This document shows positions 53,793 to 63,344 of a stretch of 64,000 nt of DNA, in pieces; the first letter of the stretch is position 1; the number at the start of each line of letters is the position of its first letter. The translations under genes were made by a program, and so were the position numbers. The DNA is from Mycobacterium bohemicum DSM 44277 (GTDB lineage: Bacteria > Actinomycetota > Actinomycetes > Mycobacteriales > Mycobacteriaceae): positions 503,577-567,576 of the forward strand of contig NZ_CSTD01000002.1 of assembly GCF_001053185.1 (NCBI RefSeq), in the 5' to 3' direction. The notes beneath the pieces were generated by a model. The model was not told the origin of the DNA. It ran no database searches and saw only the letters and a program-made list of their open reading frames with translations.

Positions 53793-54229
53793 TGGACGAG
53801 CTGCGCCGCAAGGGCCTCGAGAAGATGAACGAGGTCTACGGCTGGGAGATGCCGAACGTCGAGGGTGACTCGTACTTCGATCTCACCGTCGACCACCTGT
53901 TCGGGACCATCTGGACGCGGCCCGGACTGTCGATGCGCGACAAGCGCATCATGACGCTGACGGCAGTGACCGCCATCGGCAGTCGCGACCTGGCCGAAAT
54001 CCAGATCAACGCCGCGCTGCTCAACGGCGAACTGACCGAGGACGAGCTCAAGGAGATGGCGGTCTTCCTGACGCACTACCTCGGGTTCCCGCTGGGTTCG
54101 GCGTTCAACGGCGCGGTCAGCACGGTGGTGGCGAAGCGCAAGAAGGCCGCGGCCAAGGGTGGCGGGGAGGATAAGAAGGCCAACGTGGACGCCGCGTTGA
54201 AGATGCACGGGGGCAAGGCGAGCGAGTGA
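53792..54229 (+). CDS. Carboxymuconolactone-decarboxylase-like protein
   Basis: A 145-residue AhpD/CMD-fold protein: MRDKRIMTLTAVTAIG and LTHYLGFPLGSAFNGAV. It has no Cys, so it lacks the CxxC peroxidase site and cannot act as an AhpD-type enzyme. A Lys/Gly-rich tail follows. Corresponds to Rv0771. Function in the operon unknown. Confidence 0.87.
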   Translation: MDELRRKGLEKMNEVYGWEMPNVEGDSYFDLTVDHLFGTIWTRPGLSMRDKRIMTLTAVTAIGSRDLAEIQINAALLNGELTEDELKEMAVFLTHYLGFPLGSAFNGAVSTVVAKRKKAAAKGGGEDKKANVDAALKMHGGKASE

Positions 54230-54255
54230 GGGCTGTGTCCGCCCGACACGCCCGC

Positions 54256-54269
54256 TAGAGTGACGTGTC
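54256..54269 (+). promoter_or_regulatory. -10 element of a probable leaderless purD promoter
   Basis: TAGAGT (54256-54261) fits TAnnnT and lies 8 nt before GTG 54270; no ribosome-binding sequence is present between them. Confidence 0.45.
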
Positions 54270-55538
54270 GTGCGCGTCCTGGTGATCGGCTCCGGAGCCC
54301 GTGAGCATGCGCTGCTGCTGGCGCTTCGCAAAGACCCGAAGGTCACGGGCCTGGCCATCGCCCCGGGCAACGCCGGCACCGCCCGGCTGGCCGACCAGCA
54401 CGACGTGGACGTTGCCTCGGCCGAGGACGTCGTCGCGCTGGCGCGTGAGGTGCGTGCGGACCTGGTGGTGATCGGTCCGGAGGTACCGCTGGTGCTCGGC
54501 GTCGCCGACGCGGTGCGCGCGGCCGGCATCGCCTGCTTCGGACCCAGCAGGGACGCGGCCCGCATCGAGGGCTCAAAGGCGTTCGCCAAAGAGGTCATGG
54601 CGGCGGCGGGTGTACGCACCGCGACGAGTGAGACGGTCGACACGCCAGCGGTTTTGGATGCGGCCCTGGACAGGTTCGGGCCGCCTGCCGGCGACCCCGC
54701 TTGGGTCGTGAAGGACGACCGGCTCGCAGCCGGCAAGGGCGTGGTGGTGACGTCGGACCGAGATGTCGCGCGCTCCCACGCCGCCGGACTGCTGGAGTCC
54801 GGCCACCCCGTACTGCTCGAGTCGTACCTCGACGGCCCGGAGGTGTCGCTGTTCTGCGTCGTCGACGGCCCCACCGTGGTGCCACTGTTGCCGGCCCAGG
54901 ACTTCAAACGGGTCGGCGACGGTGACGCCGGGCCCAACACCGGCGGCATGGGCGCCTACGCGCCGCTGCCGTGGCTGCCAGGTGACGTCTACTCCGAAAT
55001 GGTCGATCACATCGTCAAACCCGTTGCCGCCGAACTGGTCCGGCGCGGCTGCCCATTCACCGGATTGCTCTACGCAGGCCTCGCGATCACCGCCAAGGGT
55101 CCGGCGGTGGTCGAATTCAACTGCCGCTTCGGTGATCCCGAGACGCAGGCCGTGCTGGCGCTGCTGGAATCACCTCTCGGGCAGTTGCTCTACGCCGCGG
55201 CCACCGGCACCCTGGCCGACTTCGGCGAGCCCCGCTGGCGCGACGGCGCCGCCGTCACCGTGGTGCTGGCCGCCGAGAACTATCCCGGGCGTCCCCGGGT
55301 CGGGGACGTGATCGCCGGCGCGGAAGCCGAGGGGGTGCTGCACGCCGGGACCGCGCGGCGCGCGGACGGCGAGATCGTCTCATCCGGCGGCCGGGTGCTG
55401 TCGGTGGTCGGCACGGGCGACGACCTCACCGCGGCACGTGCCGCCGCCTACGGCGTCCTGCGTTCGATCCGGTTGCCCGGCAGTCATTTCCGACGCGATA
55501 TCGCCCTGGCCGCGGCCGAGGGCAGGATCCACCTGTAG
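54270..55538 (+). CDS. purD: Phosphoribosylamine-glycine ligase
   Basis: A 422-residue GARS enzyme: [13 protein letters not shown] at the start, [34 protein letters not shown] (ATP-grasp), [11 protein letters not shown] and [13 protein letters not shown] with the metal-binding residues. It makes glycinamide ribonucleotide in purine synthesis. GTG 54270 seems leaderless. The next purine gene is purB at 61926. Confidence 0.96.
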   Translation: MRVLVIGSGAREHALLLALRKDPKVTGLAIAPGNAGTARLADQHDVDVASAEDVVALAREVRADLVVIGPEVPLVLGVADAVRAAGIACFGPSRDAARIEGSKAFAKEVMAAAGVRTATSETVDTPAVLDAALDRFGPPAGDPAWVVKDDRLAAGKGVVVTSDRDVARSHAAGLLESGHPVLLESYLDGPEVSLFCVVDGPTVVPLLPAQDFKRVGDGDAGPNTGGMGAYAPLPWLPGDVYSEMVDHIVKPVAAELVRRGCPFTGLLYAGLAITAKGPAVVEFNCRFGDPETQAVLALLESPLGQLLYAAATGTLADFGEPRWRDGAAVTVVLAAENYPGRPRVGDVIAGAEAEGVLHAGTARRADGEIVSSGGRVLSVVGTGDDLTAARAAAYGVLRSIRLPGSHFRRDIALAAAEGRIHL

Positions 55539-55605
55539 GCCGGCGGTGACGGCTGGCGCCTTACGGGTATTGACTCCCGTGCCGGATGCGGGCAGACTCG
55601 ATTAA

Positions 55606-55624
55606 TAAACCAACCGTTGGTTTA
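55606..55624. promoter_or_regulatory. TetR operator upstream of the acquired regulator gene
   Basis: TAAACCAACCGTTGGTTTA: perfect 9-bp arms around a single C, in a markedly AT-rich stretch 19 bp before the TTG start of the regulator. Confidence 0.65.
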
Positions 55625-55643
55625 ATTATCAAGGCGGGGCACA

Positions 55644-56378
55644 TTGGCTCGTACCGTGAATGTCACCGAGCACGCCGCGCGACGTGAGGCGATACTGGAT
55701 GCCGCTCAACGGCTGGTCCTGTCGAAGGGCTACGAGCGCTTCACCGTGCAGGACCTTCTCGATGAGCTGCAGATCTCCAAGGGTGCCTTCTACCACTACT
55801 TCGATTCCAAGCCGGCAGTCATCGAGTCCCTCACCCAGCGGCTCGTCGGCGAATCGGCACGAGCGCTCGCCCCGATCGCCAACAACCCCAATCTGGCTGC
55901 CGATGAAAAGTTGAAGCGCTTTTTCGACGAGATCATTCGCTGGAAGTCTGCGCGCCAGGGCCTGTTCGTGGCGATGCTTCCGGTCTGGTACGGGCCCGAT
56001 AACACTGTCCTGCGCGTACGGGTCCAATCGGCTGTGGCACAGTGCCTCGCCCCGCAAGTAGCGATGATCGTGCGACAGGGTGTCGACGAGCGGCGGTTCG
56101 CCACCGCGTTTCCAGACCAAGCCGGTGCAATCGTTGTCACCCTGGTTCAGGCGTTGCAGGACACGGTTGCCCAACAACTGATAGCGGTGGCGCTCGGTTC
56201 ACCGGAAGCGCCACCGACGGACGCGATCGTGGCCGCCCACGGCGCGCACATCGAAGCGATTGAGCGCTATCTCGGTGTCCCGCCCGGTGCGTTGTACCGT
56301 GCCGATGCCAAGGCCGTGAACAGCTGGATCGATGCGCTTCGGCGAGCCGACCCAACGTCGAAGGGAGCTGCGCGATGA
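55644..56378 (+). CDS. TetR-family regulator inserted after purD
   Basis: A 244-residue TetR protein from TTG 55644 (AAGGCGGGG upstream). HTH: FTVQDLLDELQISKGAFYHYFDSKPAV. It overlaps the next ATG (ATGA). Together with the hydrolase it interrupts the purD-ggtA order of M. tuberculosis and has a lower GC content and different codon use, suggesting horizontal gain. Confidence 0.85.
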   Translation: MARTVNVTEHAARREAILDAAQRLVLSKGYERFTVQDLLDELQISKGAFYHYFDSKPAVIESLTQRLVGESARALAPIANNPNLAADEKLKRFFDEIIRWKSARQGLFVAMLPVWYGPDNTVLRVRVQSAVAQCLAPQVAMIVRQGVDERRFATAFPDQAGAIVVTLVQALQDTVAQQLIAVALGSPEAPPTDAIVAAHGAHIEAIERYLGVPPGALYRADAKAVNSWIDALRRADPTSKGAAR

Positions 56379-57697
56379 AGGTCGATTTCGCCAAGAAAAC
56401 CGTGGGGGGGTTCAATTTCGAGTTCGTCCGCGGATTGTCATTGCAGGCAGCGGGCGCCGCCGAATACGGCGAGTGCATGGAAACCATGCTCAGAGTCAAG
56501 AACAACGATTTCAACAGCTGGGTCACCGAATGGGCCGCCACAGCCGACCGGGTCGCGGCCTTCGCTGATCGCGAAGAGCGGTTGGGCAACCGCGTAGGTG
56601 CCCGGGACGCCTTTCAGCGCGCCAGCAACTACTACCGGATGGCGGTGTTCTATGCCGCCCACACCGACATCCGGCACACCCAGTTCTGGCAGCGCAGCAG
56701 GGATTGCTTTCACCGGGCGATCGCTTTGATGGACACTCCGCTGGAAAGCCTGAATATCGCTTTTGAAGGCGCCCGGCTACCAGCGTATTTCGCTTCTGGC
56801 GGGGGAGGTCGGCGTCCTACGCTGATCGCGCTCGGTGGCTTTGATTCGACCATGGAAGAGCTCTACTACTGGATCGGTGCCGCCGCTCGTGGTCATGGCT
56901 GGAACTGCTTGATGTTCGAGGGGCCCGGGCAGTGGGGAGCCCTGAAGACGAACCCGGGTCTGACCTTTCGGCCCGACTATGAAAAGCCGGTGGGGGCGGT
57001 GGTGGATTACCTCTGCACGCGCTCCGATGTCGATCCCGACCAGCTGGCCATCATCGGGTACTCGATGGGTGGCTACCTGGCCACGCGAGGTGCGCTCGAC
57101 CAACGGATCGGTGCCTGTATTCCCAACTCGCTGGTCGTGGACTGCGGTGCGGCCGCCCGGGCTGGAATGAAGGGACTGCTCAAAAGTGCCGGCTTCACGG
57201 ACGCGGCACTGAAGCTGATCATGAAGGTCAACGCCCCCGTCCGCTGGGGATTTCAACACTCGGAATGGACTTTGGGTGTGCGCAACGCCCACGAATGGGT
57301 ACAGGTTTACCAGCCCTACAGCGTCAAGGATCTCGCGGATCGCTACCGGAAGCCGATGTTGTTTCTGTTCAGCGAGGACGACATTCACGACGCGGCCGCG
57401 CCTTCGGCCGACATCATCGTCGACATGCTCGACTTCATGCTCGCCCTGAAGTGCGACCGTTGCATCCACCTGTTCACGCGGGCTGAGGGCGCGTCGAGCC
57501 ACTGCCAAATGGGTGGGTTGAGCTACGCGCAGGCCGTGATTTTCGACTGGCTGAACCACGTTTTCTGCGCCGGTCCGGCGCCGGAACTCGCGCGCTCAGC
57601 CACACGCGACCTTTTCGTCGACCTGTTCGGCAAATACGGCAAGTCTCTGGGGGAATCCAAAGCGAAAGAGCTGCTCAACGTGGCCCGGCTGCTATAA
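56375..57697 (+). CDS. Alpha/beta hydrolase of the FrsA/dihydroxypseudooxynicotine hydrolase type
   Basis: A 440-residue hydrolase with a long helical N-terminal lid (1-145), IALGGFDSTMEELYYW (oxyanion region), FEGPGQWGAL and nucleophile Ser in IIGYSMGGYLATR (about 230); Asp in LFSEDDIHD (about 335) and His in SSHCQMGG complete the triad. Relatives cleave C-C bonds or hydrolyse polyketide-like substrates. It is controlled by the adjoining TetR. Lower GC than neighbours. Confidence 0.82.
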   Translation: MKVDFAKKTVGGFNFEFVRGLSLQAAGAAEYGECMETMLRVKNNDFNSWVTEWAATADRVAAFADREERLGNRVGARDAFQRASNYYRMAVFYAAHTDIRHTQFWQRSRDCFHRAIALMDTPLESLNIAFEGARLPAYFASGGGGRRPTLIALGGFDSTMEELYYWIGAAARGHGWNCLMFEGPGQWGALKTNPGLTFRPDYEKPVGAVVDYLCTRSDVDPDQLAIIGYSMGGYLATRGALDQRIGACIPNSLVVDCGAAARAGMKGLLKSAGFTDAALKLIMKVNAPVRWGFQHSEWTLGVRNAHEWVQVYQPYSVKDLADRYRKPMLFLFSEDDIHDAAAPSADIIVDMLDFMLALKCDRCIHLFTRAEGASSHCQMGGLSYAQAVIFDWLNHVFCAGPAPELARSATRDLFVDLFGKYGKSLGESKAKELLNVARLL

Positions 57698-57743
57698 ATC
57701 GTCGGCACTCATTGCGGTACAGGTCATTTGGTGCAAGAGCAAC

Positions 57744-59327
57744 CTAGAAACCCGCGGCCTGCCCGTCGCGTCGCGGGTCGCTCACGGCCAGATACCCGTC
57801 GTCGAGACGCCAGATCGCCTGGCAGCTACCGAATTCGTTGTAGTCGTCGACTGAGACGAGGTCATGACCGCGCCGGACGAGCTCGTCGAGTGTTGTTCGT
57901 GAGAAAGATCTTTCGCAGGTGACCTCGGTGCCCTGCACCCATCGGAAACGCGGACCGTCGCAGGCGGCCTGCGGATTCTGTCCGTGGTCGGCGATGCGCA
58001 CCATCACCTGGACGTGGCCCTGGGGCTGCATGGTGCCACCCATCACCCCGAAGCTCATCACCGGTGCGCCGTCCTTGGTGACGAAGCCCGGGATGATCGT
58101 GTGGTAGGGGCGCTTGTTCGGCCCGACGCGGTTGGGATGACGCTCGTCGGCGGAGAAGTGCACTCCCCGGTTCTGCAGGGCGATCCCGGTACCCGGAACG
58201 ACCACCCCGGAACCGAATCCCATGTAGTTGGACTGAATCATCGACACCATCATCCCGTCGGCGTCGGCGGCCGTCAGGTAGACGGTTCCCCCGCTCGGGG
58301 CGCCGGCCGACGCCGGCTGTGCCCGCTTGGGGTCGATCAGCGCCGCGCGCTGCGCCAGGTATCCCTTGTCCAACAGGCGTTCCGGACGCAGCGTCATGTG
58401 GTCGATGTCGGTGACGTAGGCCTGTGCATCGGCGAAGGCGAGCTTCACCGCCTCGATCTGCAGATGAACGCTGTCGGCGGAATCGGCGGGCAGCGCCGCC
58501 ATGTCGAAGTGCTCCAGGATCCCCAACGCGATCAGCGCGACGATTCCCTGACCGTTGGGCGGCAGTTCGTGCACCGTGTATCCGCGGTAGCCGGTGCTGA
58601 TCGTCTCCACCCAGTCAGCCCGGTGCGCGGCGAGGTCGCCGGCGCGCATCGCCCCGCCGTTGGCCGACGAGTGCGCCTCGAGCGCGGCGGCCAGTTCCCC
58701 GCGGTAGAACTCCTCGCCGTTGCTCGACGCGATCTTCTCCAGGGTGGCGCCGTGGTGCGGAAGCCGAACCAGCTCACCGGGTTTGGGCGCCCGGCCCTCG
58801 GGCATGAACGCCTCGGCGAACCCGGGCTGGCCGGCGAACAGCGGAGCCTGCGCCGCCCACTGCTGGGCGACGGTCGGCGAGACGAGAAAGCCGTCGCGGC
58901 CATAGGAGACGGCGGGCACGAACAGCCTCGCGAACGGCAGCTTGCCGAACCGCGCATGCAGCTCGGTCCACGCGGACACCGCGCCCGGCACGGTCACCGA
59001 GTTCCAGCCGAGTGCGGGAACGGCGTTGTGGCCGAAGAACTCCGGCGTCCACGCCGCGGGCGAACGTCCCGACGCGTTCAACCCGTGCAGGCGTGCGCCG
59101 TCCCACACGATCGCGAAGGCGTCGGAGCCGATCCCGTTCGACACCGGTTCCACCACGGTGAGCGTGACCGCGGTGGCGATGGCGGCGTCCACGGCGTTGC
59201 CGCCCTCGGCGAGCATCCGTAGTCCGGCCTGGGCGGCCAGCGGTTGGGACGTGCACACCACGTTTTCGGCCAGGACCGGCTTTCGCGGCCAGGCGTAGGG
59301 GAATTCCCAACCGAAACGTTTCGTCAC
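57744..59327 (-). CDS. ggtA: Gamma-glutamyltransferase family protein GgtA
   Basis: A 527-residue GGT-fold Ntn hydrolase. NVVCTSQPLAAQAGLRMLAEGGNAVDAAIAT at the front; the processing/nucleophile Thr is in PSGGTVYLTAADADG (about 348), followed by GSGVVVPGTGIALQNRG and SFGVMGGTMQPQGHVQ. No clear signal peptide, so cytoplasmic. It matches Rv0773c. The active peptidase versus transferase role is not determined. Confidence 0.9.
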   Translation of the reverse strand: MTKRFGWEFPYAWPRKPVLAENVVCTSQPLAAQAGLRMLAEGGNAVDAAIATAVTLTVVEPVSNGIGSDAFAIVWDGARLHGLNASGRSPAAWTPEFFGHNAVPALGWNSVTVPGAVSAWTELHARFGKLPFARLFVPAVSYGRDGFLVSPTVAQQWAAQAPLFAGQPGFAEAFMPEGRAPKPGELVRLPHHGATLEKIASSNGEEFYRGELAAALEAHSSANGGAMRAGDLAAHRADWVETISTGYRGYTVHELPPNGQGIVALIALGILEHFDMAALPADSADSVHLQIEAVKLAFADAQAYVTDIDHMTLRPERLLDKGYLAQRAALIDPKRAQPASAGAPSGGTVYLTAADADGMMVSMIQSNYMGFGSGVVVPGTGIALQNRGVHFSADERHPNRVGPNKRPYHTIIPGFVTKDGAPVMSFGVMGGTMQPQGHVQVMVRIADHGQNPQAACDGPRFRWVQGTEVTCERSFSRTTLDELVRRGHDLVSVDDYNEFGSCQAIWRLDDGYLAVSDPRRDGQAAGF

Positions 59328-59366
59328 CCCCGCGAGCGTAACGCCGCCGCGTGGCGACGCCGCACG

Positions 59367-60293
59367 CTACGCCGTCAGCAGCGGCGCCATCCAGGTCAGC
59401 TCGGCCGGCAGCTGAGAGCTCCAGAACTCGCCGTTGTGACCGCCCGGCGAGAAGCCGCCGGCCGGCGGGTTGGGCAACTGGGCGATGAATTGCTTGGTCG
59501 CGCCGTAGAACGGGTCACTGTCGCCGCAGTCCACCCGGATCGGGATCGATGCCAGCGCGGGCATTCCGAACACCGAGTTCGCCGCGAAGTCGTCCGGGCC
59601 GTCGAATGCGCCGGGCGCGGCGGCGCCGGAGGACAGCCACAGCGCGGGGCTCACCGCACAGATCGCGGCGGTGCGCGGCGCGCCCAGCCGCCCACCGAGC
59701 AGCAGTGCGCCGTAGCCGCCCATCGACCACCCCAGGAACGCCACCCGTGAGGTGTCCAGACCTTGGCCGGGCAGCATCGGGATGAGCTCGTCGAGCACCA
59801 TGGCGCCGCTGTCCTCCCCGGACGCCCTCTTGTGCCAGTAGCTTCCGCCGCCGTCCACGGCGACCACCGCGAACGGCGGCAGCCCGGCATTGACGGCCTG
59901 GGCGAGCCCCTGCTCGACCCCGCCCGCCATCACCGTCGACGCGTCGCTGCCCTTGCCATGCAGCGCAATTACCGGTCGCAGGGCCTTGGTCTGACCCGGC
60001 GGACGCGCGATCGCCCAGTTCGTACTGACGCCGCCGCGCGCCGCCGACACGAACGATCCCGTCACCATGGTCGGCGCCGGCTGCGTCGGGGCCGGCGGTT
60101 CCAGCGGCGGTGGGGGCGGCGCCAACGGCGCCCGCGTGGCGGCGCGAGAGACCGGCCCGGCAACCGGCGTGGCGTGAGATGTGCGGGCGTGAAAGGCGAT
60201 GTCGAGGCCGTATGCGCCGGCGGCGCCCAGGGCGGCGCCGGCGCCGAGACGAAGCAGCGTGCGTCGGCTCATGTCGGGCATGCGGGCCATCAT
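59367..60293 (-). CDS. Tat-exported esterase (Rv0774c-like)
   Basis: Up to 308 residues. The N-terminus MSRRTLLRLGAGAALGAAGA is a twin-arginine-type signal. A Pro-rich linker (residues about 55-75) follows, then an esterase D/antigen-85-like alpha/beta hydrolase with FLGWSMGGYGALLLGG (nucleophile Ser), Asp in RVDCGDSDPFYG and His in SPGGHNGEFW. Four nearby ATGs (60293, 60290, 60281, 60272) make the start uncertain. Likely a surface esterase. Confidence 0.82.
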   Translation of the reverse strand: MMARMPDMSRRTLLRLGAGAALGAAGAYGLDIAFHARTSHATPVAGPVSRAATRAPLAPPPPPLEPPAPTQPAPTMVTGSFVSAARGGVSTNWAIARPPGQTKALRPVIALHGKGSDASTVMAGGVEQGLAQAVNAGLPPFAVVAVDGGGSYWHKRASGEDSGAMVLDELIPMLPGQGLDTSRVAFLGWSMGGYGALLLGGRLGAPRTAAICAVSPALWLSSGAAAPGAFDGPDDFAANSVFGMPALASIPIRVDCGDSDPFYGATKQFIAQLPNPPAGGFSPGGHNGEFWSSQLPAELTWMAPLLTA

Positions 60294-60315
60294 GCCATGT
60301 CGGTTTGGCGGGCCG

Positions 60316-60325
60316 TTTGGCCAAA
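60316..60325. promoter_or_regulatory. Palindrome between esterase and TetR genes
   Basis: TTTGGCCAAA, perfect 10-bp palindrome in the 72-bp divergent gap, flanked by TGCCAT (60294-60299) and ATGGCA (60326-60331). Candidate operator. Confidence 0.4.
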
Positions 60326-60365
60326 ATGGCAAAGGAGTACCACTTTTCTGGCACGATGGTCACTC

Positions 60366-60983
60366 GTGACTGCAGCGGTTACTCCGAAAGGAGAACGTCG
60401 ACGGTATGCGCTCGTGAGCGCTGCCGCCGAGCTGCTTGCCGAGGGCGGGTTCGAGGCGGTGCGGCACCGGGCGGTCGCTCGTCGGGCCGGTTTGCCGTTG
60501 GCGTCCACCACGTATTACTTTTCGTCGCTCGACGACTTGATCGCGCGCGCCGTCGAACACGTCGGGATGATCGAAATCGCGCAGCTGCGGGCGCGGGTCA
60601 CGGCGTTGTCGCGGCGGCGGCGCGGACCGGAAACCACCGCCGAGGTGCTGGTGGACCTGCTCGTGGGCGACGTGTCGGGCCCCGGACTCGCCGAGCAGCT
60701 GATCTCGCGGTACGAACGGCACATCGCCTGCACCCGATTGAGCACCCTGCGGGAGACCATGCGGCGCAGCCTGCGCCAGCGCGCCGAGGCCGTCGCGGAG
60801 GCCATCGAACGATCCGGACGGTCCGTGCGCATCGAGTTGGTGTGCACCCTGATCTGCGCCGTCGACGGTTCGGTGGTTTCGGCCCTCGTCGAGGGCAGGG
60901 ATCCTCGGGACGCCGCGCTGGCGACGCTGGTCGATCTGGTCGACGTGCTCGCGCCCATCGACCCGCGGCCCGTACAGATCTAA
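60366..60983 (+). CDS. TetR-family regulator (Rv0775-like)
   Basis: A 205-residue TetR protein from GTG 60366. HTH: GFEAVRHRAVARRAGLPLASTTYYFSSLDDL. The C-terminal domain is typical of TetR_C for antibiotic or lipid genes. It is divergent from the esterase gene, which it may regulate, and its stop overlaps the convergent DUF429 gene by 4 bp. Confidence 0.86.
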   Translation: MTAAVTPKGERRRYALVSAAAELLAEGGFEAVRHRAVARRAGLPLASTTYYFSSLDDLIARAVEHVGMIEIAQLRARVTALSRRRRGPETTAEVLVDLLVGDVSGPGLAEQLISRYERHIACTRLSTLRETMRRSLRQRAEAVAEAIERSGRSVRIELVCTLICAVDGSVVSALVEGRDPRDAALATLVDLVDVLAPIDPRPVQI

Positions 60984-61679
60984 GGGCGGCGCGTCGGCAG
61001 CGACGGCGTCACGATGCACCCGGTGGCGGGGTCGCCGTAGATCGTCACGCCCTCCGGGCGGCGTTGCGCGTAGAGCGCCACGTAGGCGCAGACCACGGCG
61101 TCGACGGGGTCTTCGGCTCTTCGCAGGTCGCTCTTGCGCTGCGCGGCGCCGACCCGCCGGCGCAGGTCAACCCAGCCCTCGTAGTGCGCGACGTGCAGGG
61201 GCACCGTCGCGGTGGCCAGCCTTTCGATGCCGTCCATCAGCAGCAGGAGTTGAGACCTGAGCTGATCGACGCCGCGACCCGGCTTGGCCTTGTATTTCAG
61301 GGTTCGTTCCAGCCGGAACAGCACCACGGTCGCGGAATGCGGATAGACCTCGAGGGCGCGGCGCCCGGCCGCCGACCGCGGGTCCAGGTCCAGACCCAGC
61401 GCGCCGGCCAGCCGCGCGGCGCGGGGGCCCCGCCTCGAACCGGCGGAAGTCGCGGTTGAGCGCCGCCTCCGCCGGGCGCTGCCCGGTGGGATTGGTCACC
61501 ACCAGGGGCGCGTCGAAAGCGACCACGCAGTCACCCCGCACGAAGGGCGCCAGCGCGGCCAGCACTTCGGCGTCGTCGCGCACGGCGCCGAGATGCACCA
61601 GATGGGCGTCGGCGTCGACGACGGCCACTCCGGTGGGGTTCCGCCCGGCCCACGCGAGATCGACGCCGGCGAAGTACAT
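60980..61679 (-). pseudogene. DUF429-type protein broken by an internal deletion
   Basis: From ATG 61679 the frame gives MYFAGVDLAWAGRNPTGVAV up to ALNRDFRRFEAG, all typical of DUF429 proteins (Rv0776c by position). The next conserved part, GPRAARLAGALGLDLDPRSA... to FRLERTLKYKAKPGRG and the end DAVVCAYVALYA, is in another frame. The switch is at about 61421-61434; the family's conserved AHP...NTG segment appears missing. An internal deletion, not one slipped base, is likely. Assembly error is possible. Confidence 0.72.
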
Positions 61680-61746
61680 GCGCACAGGGTATGGCCGGCC
61701 CGATGGCGCCACACCAGTCACAGTGGTCCCTGGCGAAAGTGATCTC

Positions 61747-61815
61747 CGATGTGCCCGCCTCATAGCGACAGTTGAATGGGTGGGCAGCCCTTGTCGCTAT
61801 GAGGCGGGCACATCG
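61747..61815. repeat. Large intergenic palindrome, copy 3 of 3
   Basis: Perfect 24-bp inverted repeat (61747-61770 and 61792-61815) with a 21-bp loop; the arm contains TGCCCGCCTCATAGCGACA. It lies between divergent genes upstream of purB, so it cannot serve merely as a terminator of neighbouring genes. Confidence 0.8.
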
Positions 61816-61911
61816 GGTGCCGCCCGGGCCAGAGGCGAAAGGGGTCCAAGGGGCGCAAGGGGCCACCGTGATACCGCGGACGGCATTCCGCGACGCCGAA
61901 ACGCCCAACCG

Positions 61912-61925
61912 TAAGCTGTCTGCTT
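61912..61925 (+). promoter_or_regulatory. -10 element of a probable leaderless purB promoter
   Basis: TAAGCT (61912-61917) fits TAnnnT and lies 8 nt before GTG 61926; no ribosome-binding sequence is present. Confidence 0.45.
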
Positions 61926-63344
61926 GTGAGCATCCCGAACGTGCTGGCCGCCAGGTATGCCAGCGCCGAGATGGTGGCGATCTGGTCGCCGGAGGCCAAG
62001 ATCGTCGCCGAGCGGCGGCTGTGGCTGGCCGTGCTGCGCGCGCAGGCGCAACTGGGGGTGGAGGTGCCGCAGGAGGCGGTCGCCGACTACGAGCGGGTGC
62101 TCGAGGATGTCGACCTGGCCTCGATCGCCGCCCGGGAGCGGATCCTGCGCCACGACGTCAAGGCCCGCATCGAGGAATTCAACGCGCTCGCCGGCCACGA
62201 GCAGGTGCACAAGGGGATGACGAGCCGCGACCTCACCGAGAACGTGGAGCAGCTGCAAATCCGGCGCTCGCTGGAGCTGGTCTTCTCACACGGGGTCGCC
62301 GCCGCGGCGCGGCTCGCCGAGCGCGCGGTGGCCTATCGCGACCTGGTGATGGCCGGACGCAGCCACAACGTCGCGGCGCAGGCCACCACACTCGGCAAGC
62401 GGTTCGCGTCGGCGGCGCAGGAGACCCTGATCGCGTTGACCCGGCTGCGGGAACTGATCGATCGCTATCCGCTCCGCGGCATCAAGGGCCCGATGGGCAC
62501 CGCGCAGGACATGCTCGACCTGCTCGGCGGCGACACGGCCAAACTCGCCGAGCTGGAACGCCTCATCGCCGAATTCCTCGGATTCTCAAACCTTTTGACC
62601 AGTGTCGGGCAGGTGTATCCGCGTTCGCTGGACCACGACGTGCTCTCGGCGCTGGTCCAACTGGGCGCGGGGCCGTCGTCGCTGGCCCACACCATCCGGC
62701 TGATGGCCGGGCACGAACTGGTCACCGAGGGTTTCGCCGAGGGGCAGGTCGGCTCGTCGGCGATGCCGCACAAGATGAACACCCGCAGCTGCGAGCGGGT
62801 CAACGGGCTGCAGGTGGTGCTGCGCGGGTACGCCTCGATGGCCGCCGAGCTGGCGGGCGCGCAATGGAACGAAGGCGACGTGTTCTGCTCGGTCGTGCGC
62901 CGAGTTGCGTTGCCGGACAGTTTCTTTGCCATGGACGGGCAGATCGAGACCTTCCTGACGGTGCTCGACGAGTTCGGCGCCTACCCGGCGGTGATCCAGC
63001 GCGAGCTGGACCGCTACCTGCCGTTCCTGGCCACCACCAAGGTGCTGATGGCGGCGGTCCGCGCCGGCATGGGCCGCGAGGCCGCCCACCACGTCATCCG
63101 GGAACACGCGGTGGCGACGGCGCTGGCCATGCGGGAACGCGGCGCCGAACCGGACCTGCTCGAGCGGCTGGCCGCCGACGAGCGGCTGCCGCTGGACCGC
63201 GCGGCCCTGGACGCCGCGCTGGCCGACAAGAAGGCGTTCACCGGCGCCGCGGGTGACCAGGTGGACGAGGTGGCCGCCATGGTCGACGAATTGGTCGGCC
63301 GCTACCCGGACGCGGCCAAGTACGAACCGGGCGCCATCCTATGA
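61926..63344 (+). CDS. purB: Adenylosuccinate lyase
   Basis: A 472-residue lyase of the fumarase/aspartase superfamily. [34 protein letters not shown] and the signature [17 protein letters not shown] (about 277-293) are present. It acts twice in purine synthesis, releasing fumarate from SAICAR and adenylosuccinate. Its stop overlaps the cyp126 start (ATGA). Confidence 0.96.
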   Translation: MSIPNVLAARYASAEMVAIWSPEAKIVAERRLWLAVLRAQAQLGVEVPQEAVADYERVLEDVDLASIAARERILRHDVKARIEEFNALAGHEQVHKGMTSRDLTENVEQLQIRRSLELVFSHGVAAAARLAERAVAYRDLVMAGRSHNVAAQATTLGKRFASAAQETLIALTRLRELIDRYPLRGIKGPMGTAQDMLDLLGGDTAKLAELERLIAEFLGFSNLLTSVGQVYPRSLDHDVLSALVQLGAGPSSLAHTIRLMAGHELVTEGFAEGQVGSSAMPHKMNTRSCERVNGLQVVLRGYASMAAELAGAQWNEGDVFCSVVRRVALPDSFFAMDGQIETFLTVLDEFGAYPAVIQRELDRYLPFLATTKVLMAAVRAGMGREAAHHVIREHAVATALAMRERGAEPDLLERLAADERLPLDRAALDAALADKKAFTGAAGDQVDEVAAMVDELVGRYPDAAKYEPGAIL

